Positions 35,135-44,956 of a stretch of DNA of 64,000 nt are shown here, piece by piece (position 1 is the first letter of the stretch; the number at the start of each line of letters is the position of its first letter). The stretch is from contig CAJNDO010000002.1 in the NCBI GenBank assembly GCA_905221545.1, positions 124,001 to 188,000 of the forward strand, given 5' to 3'. The notes below the pieces were generated by a model that worked only from the letters and a program-made list of their open reading frames with translations, did no database searches and was not told the DNA's origin. The translations under genes were made by a program, and so were the position numbers. The DNA is from a bacterium. Its GTDB lineage: Bacteria > Bacillota > Bacilli > Lactobacillales > Streptococcaceae.

Positions 35135-35992
35135 ATGAACTTTCAACAATTATCCAACCTGCAATATTGGACTAGCTTGTTTTCTAGTCCTTGGAGTATT
35201 GCCATCAATTTGTTTGATATTTTGATTGTGGCCTATATTTTATATCGTTTTACAAAAGCGATAGCTGGCACCAAGATTATGATTTTGGTGCGGGGGGTCG
35301 TGATCTTTGTATTAGCCCAGGTTGTGGCCAATATCCTTGGTTTAACAACGATTTCTTGGTTGATTAATCAGATTATCACCTATGGGGTTATTGCTGCAGT
35401 TGTTATCTTCTCTCCAGAGATTCGAACTGGTTTGGAACGCTTGGGAAGGGCGACAGATTTCTTTTCTACCACTCAAATAAGTGCAGAAGAGAAAATGATT
35501 CGTGCCTTTGTTAAGTCAGTTGAATACATGAGTCCTCGTAAGATTGGCGCTCTGGTTGCTATTCAACGAGTTCGGACCTTACAAGAATATATTGCGACAG
35601 GAATTCCCTTGGATGCTAAAATTTCAGCAGAACTCCTCATCAATATTTTTATTCCCAATACTCCTCTACATGATGGTGCTGTGATTATCAGAGAAAATCG
35701 AATTGCAGTCACCTCTGCCTATCTGCCTTTGACAGAAAGCACAGGGATTTCCAAGGAATTTGGAACCAGGCACCGGGCTGCTATCGGTTTATCAGAAGTG
35801 TCGGATGCCCTGACCTTTATCGTATCAGAGGAAACAGGTGGTATTTCTATTACCTACAATGGGATTTTCAAGCATGATTTGACTCTTGAAGAATTTGAAG
35901 CAGAGCTACGAACAATTCTTTTGCCAGCTGTTGAGGAAAAAGTGAGTTTCAAGGACCGTTTGCTAGGAGGTTGGAAATATGAGAAAAAATAG
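35135..35992 (+). CDS. cdaA: Diadenylate cyclase CdaA
   Basis: The 285-residue membrane enzyme makes c-di-AMP from two ATP. Three hydrophobic helices lie at about residues 15-95. The DAC domain follows with the catalytic motifs LHDGAVII (DGA) and TRHRAAIGLSE (RHR). c-di-AMP controls potassium uptake and envelope turgor in streptococci. The ATG at 35135 is preceded by AGAGGAGA; the ATG at 35078 lies upstream of the promoter and is rejected. It overlaps cdaR by 14 nt, and glmM follows: the conserved cdaA-cdaR-glmM operon. Confidence 0.96.
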   Translation: MNFQQLSNLQYWTSLFSSPWSIAINLFDILIVAYILYRFTKAIAGTKIMILVRGVVIFVLAQVVANILGLTTISWLINQIITYGVIAAVVIFSPEIRTGLERLGRATDFFSTTQISAEEKMIRAFVKSVEYMSPRKIGALVAIQRVRTLQEYIATGIPLDAKISAELLINIFIPNTPLHDGAVIIRENRIAVTSAYLPLTESTGISKEFGTRHRAAIGLSEVSDALTFIVSEETGGISITYNGIFKHDLTLEEFEAELRTILLPAVEEKVSFKDRLLGGWKYEKK

Positions 35993-36758
35993 TCTATATA
36001 TCATTTCATCTCTCTTTTTTGCTTGTGTCTTATTTATCTATGCAACGTCAACCAACTTTCAAAATAGCAATACCGCAAGGCAGGTCAAATCAGAAACCTA
36101 CACTAATACGATAGCAAATGTTCCTATCGATATTCATTATGATGACGACCAGTATTTCATTAGCGGATTTGCATCAGAGGTTTCCGTTGTGCTGACAGGT
36201 GCCAATCGTGTGACTTTGGCCAGCGAAATGCAGGAAAGTACTCGTAAGTTTAAGGTGACAGCGGATTTGACAGATGCTAGTGTTGGAACGATTGAAGTTC
36301 CCTTGAACATTGAAAATCTTCCTAGTGGATTGACCGCTGTGGCAACGCCTCAAAAGATTACAGTGAAAGTTGGGAAGAAGGTTAAGCGAGATGGGATGAT
36401 TGTTGTGCCACAAGTTGACCAAAGTCAGATTGATCCGAAACTACAGCTTGATAGTGTAACCGTATCAAACGAACGAGTTTCAGTTACAACTGACCAGGAA
36501 ACATTAGCTAAGATTGACAAAATTATTGCACTTTTACCAACCAGCGAACGCATAACAGGTAATTACAGTGGTTCGGTACCTTTGCAGGCAATCGATCGCA
36601 ATGGTGTTGTTTTACCAGTAGTGATCACTCCGTTTGATACGACAATGAAGGTGACTACAAAACCAGTAGCACCAAGTTCAAGCACATCAAATTCAACTAC
36701 AAGCAGTTCGTCGGAGACATCTTCGTCAACGAAAGCAACTAGTTCAAAAACGAATTAA
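35979..36758 (+). CDS. cdaR: CdaA regulatory protein CdaR (YbbR domains)
   Basis: A 259-residue extracytoplasmic protein with one N-terminal membrane helix (SLYIISSLFFACVLFIYATS) and two YbbR-type repeats (about residues 45-130 and 130-225), such as VPLNIENLPSGLTAVATPQKI split by its central LP. It ends in a Ser/Thr-rich tail of about 30 residues (SSTSNSTTSSSSETSSSTKA) that may span the wall. CdaR binds CdaA and tunes its activity. The 14-nt overlap with cdaA implies coupled translation. Confidence 0.92.
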   Translation: MRKNSLYIISSLFFACVLFIYATSTNFQNSNTARQVKSETYTNTIANVPIDIHYDDDQYFISGFASEVSVVLTGANRVTLASEMQESTRKFKVTADLTDASVGTIEVPLNIENLPSGLTAVATPQKITVKVGKKVKRDGMIVVPQVDQSQIDPKLQLDSVTVSNERVSVTTDQETLAKIDKIIALLPTSERITGNYSGSVPLQAIDRNGVVLPVVITPFDTTMKVTTKPVAPSSSTSNSTTSSSSETSSSTKATSSKTN

Positions 36759-36782
36759 AAATAGGAAAAGGATTTTATAAAA

Positions 36783-38135
36783 ATGGGTAAATATTTTGGG
36801 ACTGATGGAGTCCGTGGAGAAGCTAACGTAGAACTAACGCCAGAATTGGCCTTTAAATTAGGACGTTTTGGAGGTTATGTTCTCAGCCAACATGAAACGG
36901 AAGCGCCGAAAGTTTTTGTGGGACGTGATACACGTATTTCTGGGGAAATGCTAGAATCTGCCTTGGTGGCAGGTCTCCTTTCAGTTGGTATTCACGTATA
37001 TAAACTAGGCGTTTTGGCAACACCAGCAGTAGCTTACTTGGTTAAAACTGAAGGAGCAAGTGCAGGTGTCATGATTTCTGCTAGCCATAACCCAGCCCTT
37101 GATAACGGGATTAAGTTCTTTGGTGGGGATGGCTTCAAACTAGATGACGAAAAAGAAGCAGAAATTGAAGCCTTGCTAGATGCTGCGGAAGATACTCTTC
37201 CTCGTCCAAGTGCAGAAGGTTTGGGAACCTTGGTAGATTACCCAGAAGGTTTGCGTAAGTATGAAGGCTACCTTGTTTCAACTGGAACTCCTCTTGAAGG
37301 AATGAAGGTTGCCTTGGACACAGCCAATGGTGCAGCGTCTACAAGTGCCCGTCAAATCTTTGCAGACCTCGGTGCTCAATTGACGGTTATCGGAGAAACA
37401 CCAGATGGGCTTAACATTAACCTTAATGTTGGTTCAACCCACCCAGAAACCCTTCAAGAAGTGGTCAAAGAAAGCGGCTCAGCTATTGGTTTGGCCTTTG
37501 ACGGAGACAGTGACCGTTTGATTGCTGTTGATGAAAATGGAGATATCGTTGATGGTGACAAAATCATGTACATCATCGGGAAATACCTTTCTGAAAAAGG
37601 ACAATTGGCCCAAAATACAATTGTGACAACTGTTATGTCTAATCTTGGTTTCCACAAGGCCTTGGACCGTGAAGGCATTAACAAGGCAGTCACTGCAGTT
37701 GGCGATCGCTATGTTGTTGAAGAAATGAGAAAATCAGGCTACAACCTTGGTGGTGAACAATCTGGTCACGTCATCTTGATGGATTACAATACCACAGGTG
37801 ATGGTCAATTATCAGCTGTCCAATTGACTAAAATCATGAAGGAAACTGGTAAGAGCTTGTCAGAGTTGGCCGCAGACGTAACCATCTATCCACAAAAATT
37901 AGTCAATATCCGAGTGGAAAATGCCATGAAGGAAAAGGCTATGGAAGTGCCAGCTATCAAGGCTATTATCGAGAAGATGGAAGCTGAAATGGAGGGGAAT
38001 GGACGTATCCTTGTCCGCCCAAGTGGAACAGAGCCCCTTTTGCGTGTCATGGCAGAAGCGCCTACAACAAAAGAAGTGGACTACTATGTTGATACCATCG
38101 CTGATGTAGTTCGAGCTGAAATCGGGATTGACTAA
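36783..38135 (+). CDS. glmM: Phosphoglucosamine mutase
   Basis: The 450-residue enzyme converts GlcN-6-P to GlcN-1-P for UDP-GlcNAc, the base of peptidoglycan. Its N-terminus [18 protein letters not shown], the phosphoserine loop [19 protein letters not shown] (about residues 97-115), the metal-binding DGDSDR (about 240-245) and the phosphate-binding [12 protein letters not shown] (about 411-422) are all intact. In several Firmicutes GlmM binds CdaA and lowers c-di-AMP synthesis, in keeping with its place in this operon. Confidence 0.97.
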   Translation: MGKYFGTDGVRGEANVELTPELAFKLGRFGGYVLSQHETEAPKVFVGRDTRISGEMLESALVAGLLSVGIHVYKLGVLATPAVAYLVKTEGASAGVMISASHNPALDNGIKFFGGDGFKLDDEKEAEIEALLDAAEDTLPRPSAEGLGTLVDYPEGLRKYEGYLVSTGTPLEGMKVALDTANGAASTSARQIFADLGAQLTVIGETPDGLNINLNVGSTHPETLQEVVKESGSAIGLAFDGDSDRLIAVDENGDIVDGDKIMYIIGKYLSEKGQLAQNTIVTTVMSNLGFHKALDREGINKAVTAVGDRYVVEEMRKSGYNLGGEQSGHVILMDYNTTGDGQLSAVQLTKIMKETGKSLSELAADVTIYPQKLVNIRVENAMKEKAMEVPAIKAIIEKMEAEMEGNGRILVRPSGTEPLLRVMAEAPTTKEVDYYVDTIADVVRAEIGID

Positions 38136-38167
38136 ATCCTAGAAAACTAGATGAAAATAAAAATTTA

Positions 38168-38176
38168 TGGTACAAT
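38168..38176 (+). promoter_or_regulatory. Extended -10 before the DUF1149 gene
   Basis: TGG-TACAAT 32 nt before the ATG; a second TATAAT (38181-38186) overlaps. Ribosome-binding site GAGGGAGA. Confidence 0.5.
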
Positions 38177-38208
38177 AGCTTATAATATTGTAGCCGAGGG
38201 AGAAAGAC

Positions 38209-38583
38209 ATGAATCTTAAACGTGAACAAGAATTTGTTAGTCAGTATCATTTTGATGCGCGTAATTTTGAATGGGAAAATGAAAATGGAGCTCCTGAAAC
38301 CAAGGTGGATGTGAATTTCCAATTGCTCCAACATGACCAAGAAAATCAAGTGACTTCCTTGATTGTCATCTTGACCTTTATGATTGTATTTGATAAGTTT
38401 GTCATTAGTGGAACCATCTCACAGGTGAACCATATCGATGGTCGTATTGTCAATGAACCAAGTGAATTAAGCCAAGAAGAAGTGGAAACCTTGGCTCGTC
38501 CATGTTTGAACATGCTTAACCGTTTGACTTACGAAGTAACTGAAATTGCATTAGACTTACCAGGAATCAATTTGGAGTTCTAA
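38209..38583 (+). CDS. DUF1149 family protein
   Basis: A 124-residue protein of the streptococcal/lactobacillar DUF1149 group. Its body is mostly beta-strand-like ([20 protein letters not shown], then [16 protein letters not shown]) and ends with [20 protein letters not shown]. This pattern resembles SecB-like export chaperones, but no function has been shown to my knowledge. It is separated by 1 nt from degV and co-transcribed with it. Confidence 0.8.
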   Translation: MNLKREQEFVSQYHFDARNFEWENENGAPETKVDVNFQLLQHDQENQVTSLIVILTFMIVFDKFVISGTISQVNHIDGRIVNEPSELSQEEVETLARPCLNMLNRLTYEVTEIALDLPGINLEF

Positions 38584-38584
38584 T

Positions 38585-39433
38585 ATGAAACTAGCTGTTA
38601 TCACAGATTCTTCTGCCTATCTTAGTAAAGATACCTTACAAAGAGAAGATTTATTTGTCTTGGATATTCCTGTCAATATTGATGGTGAGGAGTATGTCGA
38701 AGGCATTAATCTGACTGCTGAGGAATTTTACCAAAAAATGGCTCAGGCTTCTGAATTGCCTAAGACCAGTCAACCAAGCATTGCCAAGTTAGATGAAATC
38801 TTAACTTCGCTCAAAGAACAAGGCTATACCCATGCCTTGGGGCTTTTCCTATCTTCTGGAATTTCAGGTTTTTACCAAAATATCCAGTATATGGTGGATG
38901 ACTATGAGGGCTTGACCATTGCTTTCCCAGACACTTTGATTACAAGCGCTCCGCTGGGTATCATGGTTGAAAGTGTCTTTAACTGGCGTGACCAGGGCGA
39001 TGATTTTGCCATTATTCAGGATAAGCTAGCTATGCAAATCAGCCGTACGTCAGCTTTTATCATGGTAGATGATTTGGACCACTTGGTGAAAGGTGGACGC
39101 CTTTCAAATGGGGCTGCGATTTTGGGTAATCTGTTAAGCATTAAGCCAATCCTTTATTTTAACGATCAAGGTGTGATTGAAGTTTACGAAAAAGTTCGTA
39201 CTGAGAAGAAAGCAACCAAGCGCTTAATTGAAATTATCAAGGAAACAACGGCTTCAGGTCAATATCGGGTCATTGTTATTCATGGAAATGCTCCTGAAAA
39301 AGCTGAAGAATTGCGTCAACACTTGCTTGAATCTGGAGTAGGTACAGGTATTTCACTTGCTACATTTGGTAGTGTCATTGGGACACACCTAGGTGCAGGA
39401 AGTATTGCTCTAGGTTATATTCCAGTGATTTAG
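38585..39433 (+). CDS. DegV family fatty-acid-binding protein
   Basis: The 282-residue protein has the DegV/FakB layout: [12 protein letters not shown] at the N-terminus, LPKTSQPS (about residues 58-65), [15 protein letters not shown] with the Ser that contacts the fatty-acid carboxylate, and [15 protein letters not shown] at the C-terminus. Members called FakB present fatty acids to the kinase FakA for phospholipid synthesis. Streptococci have several copies, and this one's acyl preference is unknown. Confidence 0.9.
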   Translation: MKLAVITDSSAYLSKDTLQREDLFVLDIPVNIDGEEYVEGINLTAEEFYQKMAQASELPKTSQPSIAKLDEILTSLKEQGYTHALGLFLSSGISGFYQNIQYMVDDYEGLTIAFPDTLITSAPLGIMVESVFNWRDQGDDFAIIQDKLAMQISRTSAFIMVDDLDHLVKGGRLSNGAAILGNLLSIKPILYFNDQGVIEVYEKVRTEKKATKRLIEIIKETTASGQYRVIVIHGNAPEKAEELRQHLLESGVGTGISLATFGSVIGTHLGAGSIALGYIPVI

Positions 39434-39597
39434 TTAGCACTTCTAGACTAGTTGAGAAGGCTTTGTATCTTAGCAATTGAACACGGACTACCTGCCTCTT
39501 GAAAAAAGATGCCTGTCTTGCCTTTCGTGGGAAGTCAGCGCCATTCCCTATTTTTCATGGGCAGCTAAGGTCCTTTGTATCTTAAATAGGAGTAGAG

Positions 39598-40365
39598 ATG
39601 AGTATTCGAGTAATTATTGCCGGTTTTAAGGGAAAGATGGGCCAAGCTGCTTGTCAGATGGTCTTGGCTGATCCAGACTTGGATTTGGTAGCAGTTTTGG
39701 ATCCTTTTGAGTCTGAGTCAGAATGGCAGGGAGTTCCTGTTTTCAAGGATAAGGCTGATTTAGCAGGATTTGAAGCGGATGTCTGGGTAGATTTCACAAC
39801 TCCAGCTGTTGCCTATGAAAATACACGCTTTGCTCTTGAAAATGGCTTTGCTCCAGTAGTTGGAACAACAGGTTTCACAAGTGAAGAAATTGCAGAGCTA
39901 AAAGAATTTTCTCGTGCCCAAGATTTGGGTGGCTTGATTGCCCCTAACTTCGCCCTGGGTGCTGTCTTGCTTATGCAATTTGCGATGCAGGCTGCCAAAT
40001 ATTTCCCAAATGTGGAGATTATCGAGCTTCATCATGACAAGAAAAAAGATGCTCCGAGTGGAACAGCTATTAAAACAGCTGAGTTGATGGCGGAAGTTCG
40101 AGAGTCTGTCCAGCAAGGTGCGCCTGATGAGGAAGAATTGATTGCAGGTGCCCGTGGTGCTGACTTTGATGGCATGCGGATCCACTCAGTTCGTTTGCCA
40201 GGCTTGGTAGCCCATCAGGAAGTCATCTTTGGCAATCAGGGAGAAGGATTGACCCTCCGTCATGACTCCTATGATCGTAGCTCCTTCATGACAGGGGTCA
40301 ATTTGGGAATTAAAGAAGTTGTCAAGCGTCATGAGCTTGTCTATGGATTAGAACACTTATTATGA
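39598..40365 (+). CDS. dapB: 4-hydroxy-tetrahydrodipicolinate reductase
   Basis: The 255-residue enzyme of lysine/diaminopimelate synthesis binds NAD(P)H through [13 protein letters not shown] (about residues 5-17). VDFTTPAVA and VVGTTGF are family stretches. The substrate motif [15 protein letters not shown] (about 142-156) holds the catalytic His and Lys. Lysine from this route is the third residue of the streptococcal stem peptide. It overlaps cca by 4 nt. The 164-nt gap before it has no gene; it contains two copies of CTTTGTATCTTA (near 39463 and 39571). Confidence 0.95.
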   Translation: MSIRVIIAGFKGKMGQAACQMVLADPDLDLVAVLDPFESESEWQGVPVFKDKADLAGFEADVWVDFTTPAVAYENTRFALENGFAPVVGTTGFTSEEIAELKEFSRAQDLGGLIAPNFALGAVLLMQFAMQAAKYFPNVEIIELHHDKKKDAPSGTAIKTAELMAEVRESVQQGAPDEEELIAGARGADFDGMRIHSVRLPGLVAHQEVIFGNQGEGLTLRHDSYDRSSFMTGVNLGIKEVVKRHELVYGLEHLL

Positions 40366-41561
40366 GATTAACGCAAATGCCTTCTGAATTTCAGAAGGCT
40401 TTACCAGTATTAGAAAAAATTAAAGAAGCAGGTTTTGAAGCTTATTTTGTTGGGGGTTCTGTTCGAGATGCCCTCCTCAATCGCCCTATCCATGATGTGG
40501 ATATTGCGACGTCTTCTTATCCAGAAGAGACCAAGCAGATTTTTCCGCGAACAGCCGATATCGGAATCGAGCACGGAACTGTCTTGGTCTTAGATGGGGA
40601 CGAGGAGTATGAGGTAACCACCTTTCGGACAGAAGATGTCTATGTGGACTATCGAAGACCCAGTGCGGTTTCCTTTGTGCGTTCGCTAGAAGAAGACCTC
40701 AAACGCCGTGATTTCACAGTTAATGCCTTTGCCTTAGATGAGGCAGGGGAAATCGTTGACTTGTTCCATGGTTTAGAAGATTTGGAAAAGCAAGTCTTGC
40801 GAGCAGTTGGAGTGGCTAGTGAACGTTTCAACGAAGACGCTCTGCGGATTATGCGCGGTTTCCGTTTTCAGGCTAGTCTTGGCTTTGAACTTGAGCCAGC
40901 AACATTTAAAGCTATGAAGACCTTGACACCACTTTTGGAGAAAATTTCTGTAGAACGTACCTTCGTTGAGTTTGATAAACTCTTACTGGCTCCGTTTTGG
41001 AGAAGGGGCTTGGCTTCCATGATTGAGAGTCAAGCTTATGACTATCTCCCTGATATGGCAGCTAGCCAGGACAAGCTCAACAGACTGTTTGAGTTAGAGA
41101 CCGATTTTACCTTTGAATCTTCTGAACAAGCCTGGGCGGCTCTACTGTGGGCTTTGGAGATTGAAAATGTGCAGCTATTTTTGAAAGCTTGGAAGACCTC
41201 ACGCCAATTTGCCAAGCAAGTTCAGGATTTGCTGACTATTTTGGCTCTGCGTGAAAAGGGAGAATTGAGCAAGCGCGATTGTTACCGCTTTGAATTGGAT
41301 TTGCTTTTACAAGCTGAAAATCTTCGTCAGGCTCAAGGAAAAGAAGTTAATCCACAAGCCATCACAGAAACCTACCAGAGTCTGGCCATTCATGACAAGA
41401 AAGAAATTCAAATCAACGGTGGTATTTTAATCAAGGAATATGGCTATCAACCAGGTCCGGATTTGGGAGAGATTTTAACAGAGATTGAGTATGCCATTGT
41501 CGATGGAGAATTGGAAAATGACCGACAAGCCATCCATGCTTACCTGGGGGAGAAAAAATGA
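40362..41561 (+). CDS. cca: CCA tRNA nucleotidyltransferase
   Basis: The 399-residue enzyme adds or repairs the 3' CCA of tRNAs. Class II nucleotidyltransferase motifs are [13 protein letters not shown] (about residues 29-41), HDVDIATS with the catalytic Asp pair, [12 protein letters not shown] (about 114-125), the base-selecting [13 protein letters not shown] (about 155-167) and the helical C-terminal body. It overlaps dapB at its start and the ABC-F gene at its end by 4 nt each. Confidence 0.96.
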   Translation: MRLTQMPSEFQKALPVLEKIKEAGFEAYFVGGSVRDALLNRPIHDVDIATSSYPEETKQIFPRTADIGIEHGTVLVLDGDEEYEVTTFRTEDVYVDYRRPSAVSFVRSLEEDLKRRDFTVNAFALDEAGEIVDLFHGLEDLEKQVLRAVGVASERFNEDALRIMRGFRFQASLGFELEPATFKAMKTLTPLLEKISVERTFVEFDKLLLAPFWRRGLASMIESQAYDYLPDMAASQDKLNRLFELETDFTFESSEQAWAALLWALEIENVQLFLKAWKTSRQFAKQVQDLLTILALREKGELSKRDCYRFELDLLLQAENLRQAQGKEVNPQAITETYQSLAIHDKKEIQINGGILIKEYGYQPGPDLGEILTEIEYAIVDGELENDRQAIHAYLGEKK

Positions 41562-43429
41562 GTGATTTTATCGTTGAAAAACTAAGTAAATCCGTTGGTG
41601 ACAAGACCGTTTTTAAGGATATTTCCTTTATCATTCATGATTTGGATAGAATTGGTCTGATCGGTGTCAATGGAACGGGCAAGACTACCCTTCTAGATGT
41701 CCTTTCGGGTGTTTCTGGCTTTGATGGGGATGTCAGTCCATTTTCAGCTAAGAATGATTACCAGATTGGTTACTTGACTCAAGATCCTGATTTTGATGAT
41801 AGCAAGACGGTCTTGGATACGGTCCTCTCCAGCGACCTTAAGGAAATCCAACTCATTCGTGAGTATGAGTTGATCATGCTCAACTACAGCGAGGACAAGC
41901 AGGCGCGTTTGGAACGGGTCATGGCGGAAATGGACTCTCTCCAAGCTTGGGAAATCGAGAGTCAGGTCAAGACCGTTCTTAGCAAGCTGGGCATTCAGGA
42001 CTTATCGATTCCTGTTGGGGAATTGTCAGGTGGTCTGAGAAGACGGGTTCAGTTGGCGCAAGTTCTTCTTGGTAATCACGACCTCTTGCTTTTGGACGAG
42101 CCGACCAATCATTTAGATATTGCGACTATTGAGTGGCTGACCCTCTTTTTAAAAAATTCCAAGAAGACCGTCCTTTTTATCACCCATGATCGTTATTTCC
42201 TAGACGCTTTATCAACACGTATTTTCGAGTTGGACCGAGCAGGATTGACAGAATACCAAGGAAATTACCAGGACTATGTTCGTCTTAAGGCGGAACAGGA
42301 TGAGCGTGACGCAGCTCTTCTTCACAAAAAGGAACAGCTTTATAAGCAAGAATTGGCCTGGATGCGCAGACAACCGCAGGCGCGTGCGACCAAGCAACAG
42401 GCTCGTATCAATCGTTTCCATGACTTGAAGAAAGAAGTTTCAGGTGGTACTGCTGAGACAGACTTAACCATGAACTTTGAAACCAGTCGTATCGGTAAAA
42501 AAGTCATCGAGTTTCAGGATGTTTCCTTCGCTTATGAAAACAAGCCTATTTTGCAAGATTTTAATCTCTTGGTGCAGGCCAAAGATCGTATTGGAATCGT
42601 TGGGGACAACGGTGTTGGAAAATCAACCCTGCTTAACCTGATTGCAGGAAGTCTTGAGCCGACAGCAGGGCAAGTTATGATTGGAGAAACCGTTCGCATC
42701 GCCTATTTCTCTCAACAAATTGAGGGCTTGGATGAAAGCAAGCGAGTTATCAATTACTTGCAGGAAGTGGCAGAAGAGGTCAAGACCAGTGGCGGTTCTA
42801 CGACTTCCATCGCTGAGTTGCTGGAGCAGTTCCTTTTCCCACGTTCGACGCATGGAACCTTGATTGAGAAATTGTCAGGTGGAGAGAAAAAACGACTTTA
42901 TCTCCTCAAACTGCTTTTGGAAAAACCAAATGTTCTTCTCTTGGACGAACCGACAAATGACCTAGATATTGCAACTTTGACCGTTTTGGAAAATTTCTTG
43001 CAAGGCTTTGCTGGTCCAGTTTTGACTGTTAGTCACGACCGTTATTTCTTGGATAAGGTAGCGACCAAGATTCTCGCTTTTGAGGATGGTAAAATTCGTC
43101 CTTTCTTTGGTCATTACACCGACTACCTTGATGAAAAGGCCTTTGAAACAGATATGGCCAATCAAGTACAAAAGGCTGAAAAGGAAAAAATAGTCAAAGT
43201 TCGAGAAGACAAGAAACGCATGACCTACCAAGAAAAGCAGGAGTGGGCAAGCATTGAAAGTGATATTGAAGCCTTGGAAAATCGTATCGCTGCTATTGAA
43301 GAGGAAATGCAGGCCAACGGCTCTGACTTTGGTAAGCTGGCTACTCTCCAAAAAGAACTGGATGAGAAGAACGAAGCACTCCTTGAAAAATACGAGCGCT
43401 ATGAATACCTAAGTGAATTTGATAGCTAG
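41558..43429 (+). CDS. ABC-F family ATPase
   Basis: The 623-residue soluble protein has two ABC domains without membrane helices. Walker A motifs are GVNGTGKTT (about residue 37) and GDNGVGKST (about 350); signatures are [13 protein letters not shown] and [13 protein letters not shown]; both Walker B motifs read [11 protein letters not shown] or [12 protein letters not shown] linker rich in charged residues sits between (about 235-300), and the C-terminal 80 residues form a coiled coil ([19 protein letters not shown] region). It matches the Uup/EttA-type ABC-F proteins that act on ribosomes. A resistance role cannot be inferred. Confidence 0.93.
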   Translation: MSDFIVEKLSKSVGDKTVFKDISFIIHDLDRIGLIGVNGTGKTTLLDVLSGVSGFDGDVSPFSAKNDYQIGYLTQDPDFDDSKTVLDTVLSSDLKEIQLIREYELIMLNYSEDKQARLERVMAEMDSLQAWEIESQVKTVLSKLGIQDLSIPVGELSGGLRRRVQLAQVLLGNHDLLLLDEPTNHLDIATIEWLTLFLKNSKKTVLFITHDRYFLDALSTRIFELDRAGLTEYQGNYQDYVRLKAEQDERDAALLHKKEQLYKQELAWMRRQPQARATKQQARINRFHDLKKEVSGGTAETDLTMNFETSRIGKKVIEFQDVSFAYENKPILQDFNLLVQAKDRIGIVGDNGVGKSTLLNLIAGSLEPTAGQVMIGETVRIAYFSQQIEGLDESKRVINYLQEVAEEVKTSGGSTTSIAELLEQFLFPRSTHGTLIEKLSGGEKKRLYLLKLLLEKPNVLLLDEPTNDLDIATLTVLENFLQGFAGPVLTVSHDRYFLDKVATKILAFEDGKIRPFFGHYTDYLDEKAFETDMANQVQKAEKEKIVKVREDKKRMTYQEKQEWASIESDIEALENRIAAIEEEMQANGSDFGKLATLQKELDEKNEALLEKYERYEYLSEFDS

Positions 43430-43430
43430 A

Positions 43431-43478
43431 AGAATAGAAAAATCCCGTCTCGTGACAGGATTTCTCTATTCTTTTTTT
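43431..43478. terminator. Bidirectional terminator between the ABC-F gene and mntE
   Basis: Stem AGAATAGA / TCTATTCT with inner ATCC...GGAT and GTC/GAC pairs, flanked by A-rich and T-rich runs, so it can serve both convergent genes. Confidence 0.75.
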
Positions 43479-44650
43479 GTTTCTTGGTGAAAGATATTTT
43501 GCCAAGTTTCGTGGCGACGCCAGATACTGGTATGGACGATTCCGTCCAATTCATAGCAGATGAGTTTGGTCTTTTGACTGATAGAAGTAATCTGAATGTC
43601 CTTGATAGCTGAATTCAACTCTTTTTCGGCTTTATAAGCCTCTTTATCCATCAGCTCTCCATCCTGACGAATATATACAAAATCATCAGCCAAGAGTTCT
43701 TCCAGTTGATTTCCCTGATCAATCAATTGTTCGCGCATAAGCAATTTTTTGTAGACATTGTCTAAAATTTCATCCTCAGGTATAGGTGCTGGCTCGATAT
43801 GGACATCGGTATCAAAGACACCAAAACGCTCTTCCAGCATAGATTCTACCTGATCCGCAATCTCGTGACTTTCATAAACAGACAAGTCAGGATTCATCTC
43901 TAGCGTGATATCCAGGTAAATATTGCTACCGTAGGTGCGACCTCTTTGGGACTTGACCTTGCTGATTTTGGGAATTTCCATAATGGCTTTTTGATAATCC
44001 TCAAGCAGACGGTCGTCGAAACCATCTGAAAGGCTAAAGGAAGACTCGATGAAGATATCATAGGCAGTTTTCAAGATAAAGAAAGTGATGATGATAGCGA
44101 CCAGTTTATCCACAATCGGATAGTTGAAACTGCTAGCCAGGATGGCAATGGTCGTACCAAGAGAGGTAACAGCATCAGCAAGATTGTCCTTGGCTGCTGC
44201 TTTCAGTGCCTTGGAGTTGGATTTTTTGCTGAGGCGAGTATTGTAGAGAAAAACTACAAACATAATCGCTGCAGAAATGATTCCCAGAGTTGCGCCCAGA
44301 GGATCAATGACCGTTTCTTCCCGGCTGAGAATCTTTTGAATGGTATCCCTCAGCACATCAAAGCCAACATAAAACATAATGATGGAAGTGATTAAGCTAG
44401 CCAAATCTTCAATCTTCCAGTGACCAAAACGGTGGTCACGGTCTGCAGGTTGGCGGGCCATTCGAATCCCAATCAAGAGGGCCACATTTCCAATGATGTC
44501 CGAGACGTTGTTAAAACCATCGGCTACCAAACTGGATGAATGAAGGAGATGTCCAGTAGCCAATTTTGCTGCAGACAAGAGCAGGTAGGTCGAAATACTG
44601 ATAATGGCCCCACGCTCAGCCAACTTGAGATTTGAAATAGATTGCTTCAT
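43466..44650 (-). CDS. mntE: Manganese efflux protein MntE, cation diffusion facilitator
   Basis: The 394-residue CDF transporter exports Mn2+. The first helices carry LVADGFNNVSDIIGN (residue ~40), corresponding to the metal-binding HxxxD region of the family with Asn and Asp ligands as in Mn-type members, and the second site is AAKDNLADAVTS. A cytoplasmic CDF C-terminal domain (about 205-290) follows, and then an extra ~100-residue tail, longer than minimal CDF proteins and as I recall in streptococcal MntE. It starts back to back with the riboswitch-controlled caxP, so both Mn exporters share one region. Confidence 0.9.
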   Translation of the reverse strand: MKQSISNLKLAERGAIISISTYLLLSAAKLATGHLLHSSSLVADGFNNVSDIIGNVALLIGIRMARQPADRDHRFGHWKIEDLASLITSIIMFYVGFDVLRDTIQKILSREETVIDPLGATLGIISAAIMFVVFLYNTRLSKKSNSKALKAAAKDNLADAVTSLGTTIAILASSFNYPIVDKLVAIIITFFILKTAYDIFIESSFSLSDGFDDRLLEDYQKAIMEIPKISKVKSQRGRTYGSNIYLDITLEMNPDLSVYESHEIADQVESMLEERFGVFDTDVHIEPAPIPEDEILDNVYKKLLMREQLIDQGNQLEELLADDFVYIRQDGELMDKEAYKAEKELNSAIKDIQITSISQKTKLICYELDGIVHTSIWRRHETWQNIFHQETKKE

Positions 44651-44683
44651 TCAACTTCCTTTCCAGTCACATAGCATTCTACC

Positions 44684-44689
44684 ATTATA
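44684..44689 (-). promoter_or_regulatory. -10 element of mntE
   Basis: TATAAT on the minus strand, 33 nt before the mntE start; ribosome-binding site GGAAAGGAAG. Confidence 0.5.
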
Positions 44690-44731
44690 CTGGTTTTCAA
44701 GGGAAAATTCAAATAAGGCAATTTTTACTCT

Positions 44732-44759
44732 TTGAAAACTTTCCAAAATTTGGTATAAT
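44732..44759 (+). promoter_or_regulatory. Promoter of the caxP riboswitch transcript
   Basis: TTGAAA, 16 nt, TATAAT with an extended TGG. The start is expected near 44766, at the first bases of the riboswitch. Confidence 0.65.
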
Positions 44760-44761
44760 AG

Positions 44762-44888
44762 TACTACTCAAGGGAGTAGCTGGCAGAAACCTGTGATAGT
44801 GTCGTCATTCCGAATTTTATACTGAAAAGTATGCTTTCCGGCCCTATCTTAAACAGCGAGACTTGTTATGATTAACAGGTCTCTTTTT
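44762..44888 (+). promoter_or_regulatory. yybP-ykoY Mn2+ riboswitch with terminator
   Basis: The conserved core is visible: AAGGGAGTAGCTGGC near the 5' end, TCGTCATTCCG in the middle, a hairpin ATACTGAAAAGTAT, then CCGGCCCTATC, which pairs with GATAGTG, and GCGAGAC at the 3' end. A terminator overlaps its end: AGAC-TTGTTA / TAACA-GTCT (44859-44883) and CTTTTT. In this family Mn2+ binding stabilises the aptamer and prevents termination, so excess manganese turns on the export ATPase. Confidence 0.85.
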
Positions 44889-44956
44889 GTTTGTCGTGAA
44901 AAGATATGATGAGAAAAAGAGAGTCTGTTTTGCACACAATGTCAAGGAGGAGACAC

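Noticed and set aside
39434..39597. Possible small gene or riboswitch before dapB
   Set aside because: Only two short copies of CTTTGTATCTTA are seen; no lysine-riboswitch core and no open frame with a ribosome-binding site.
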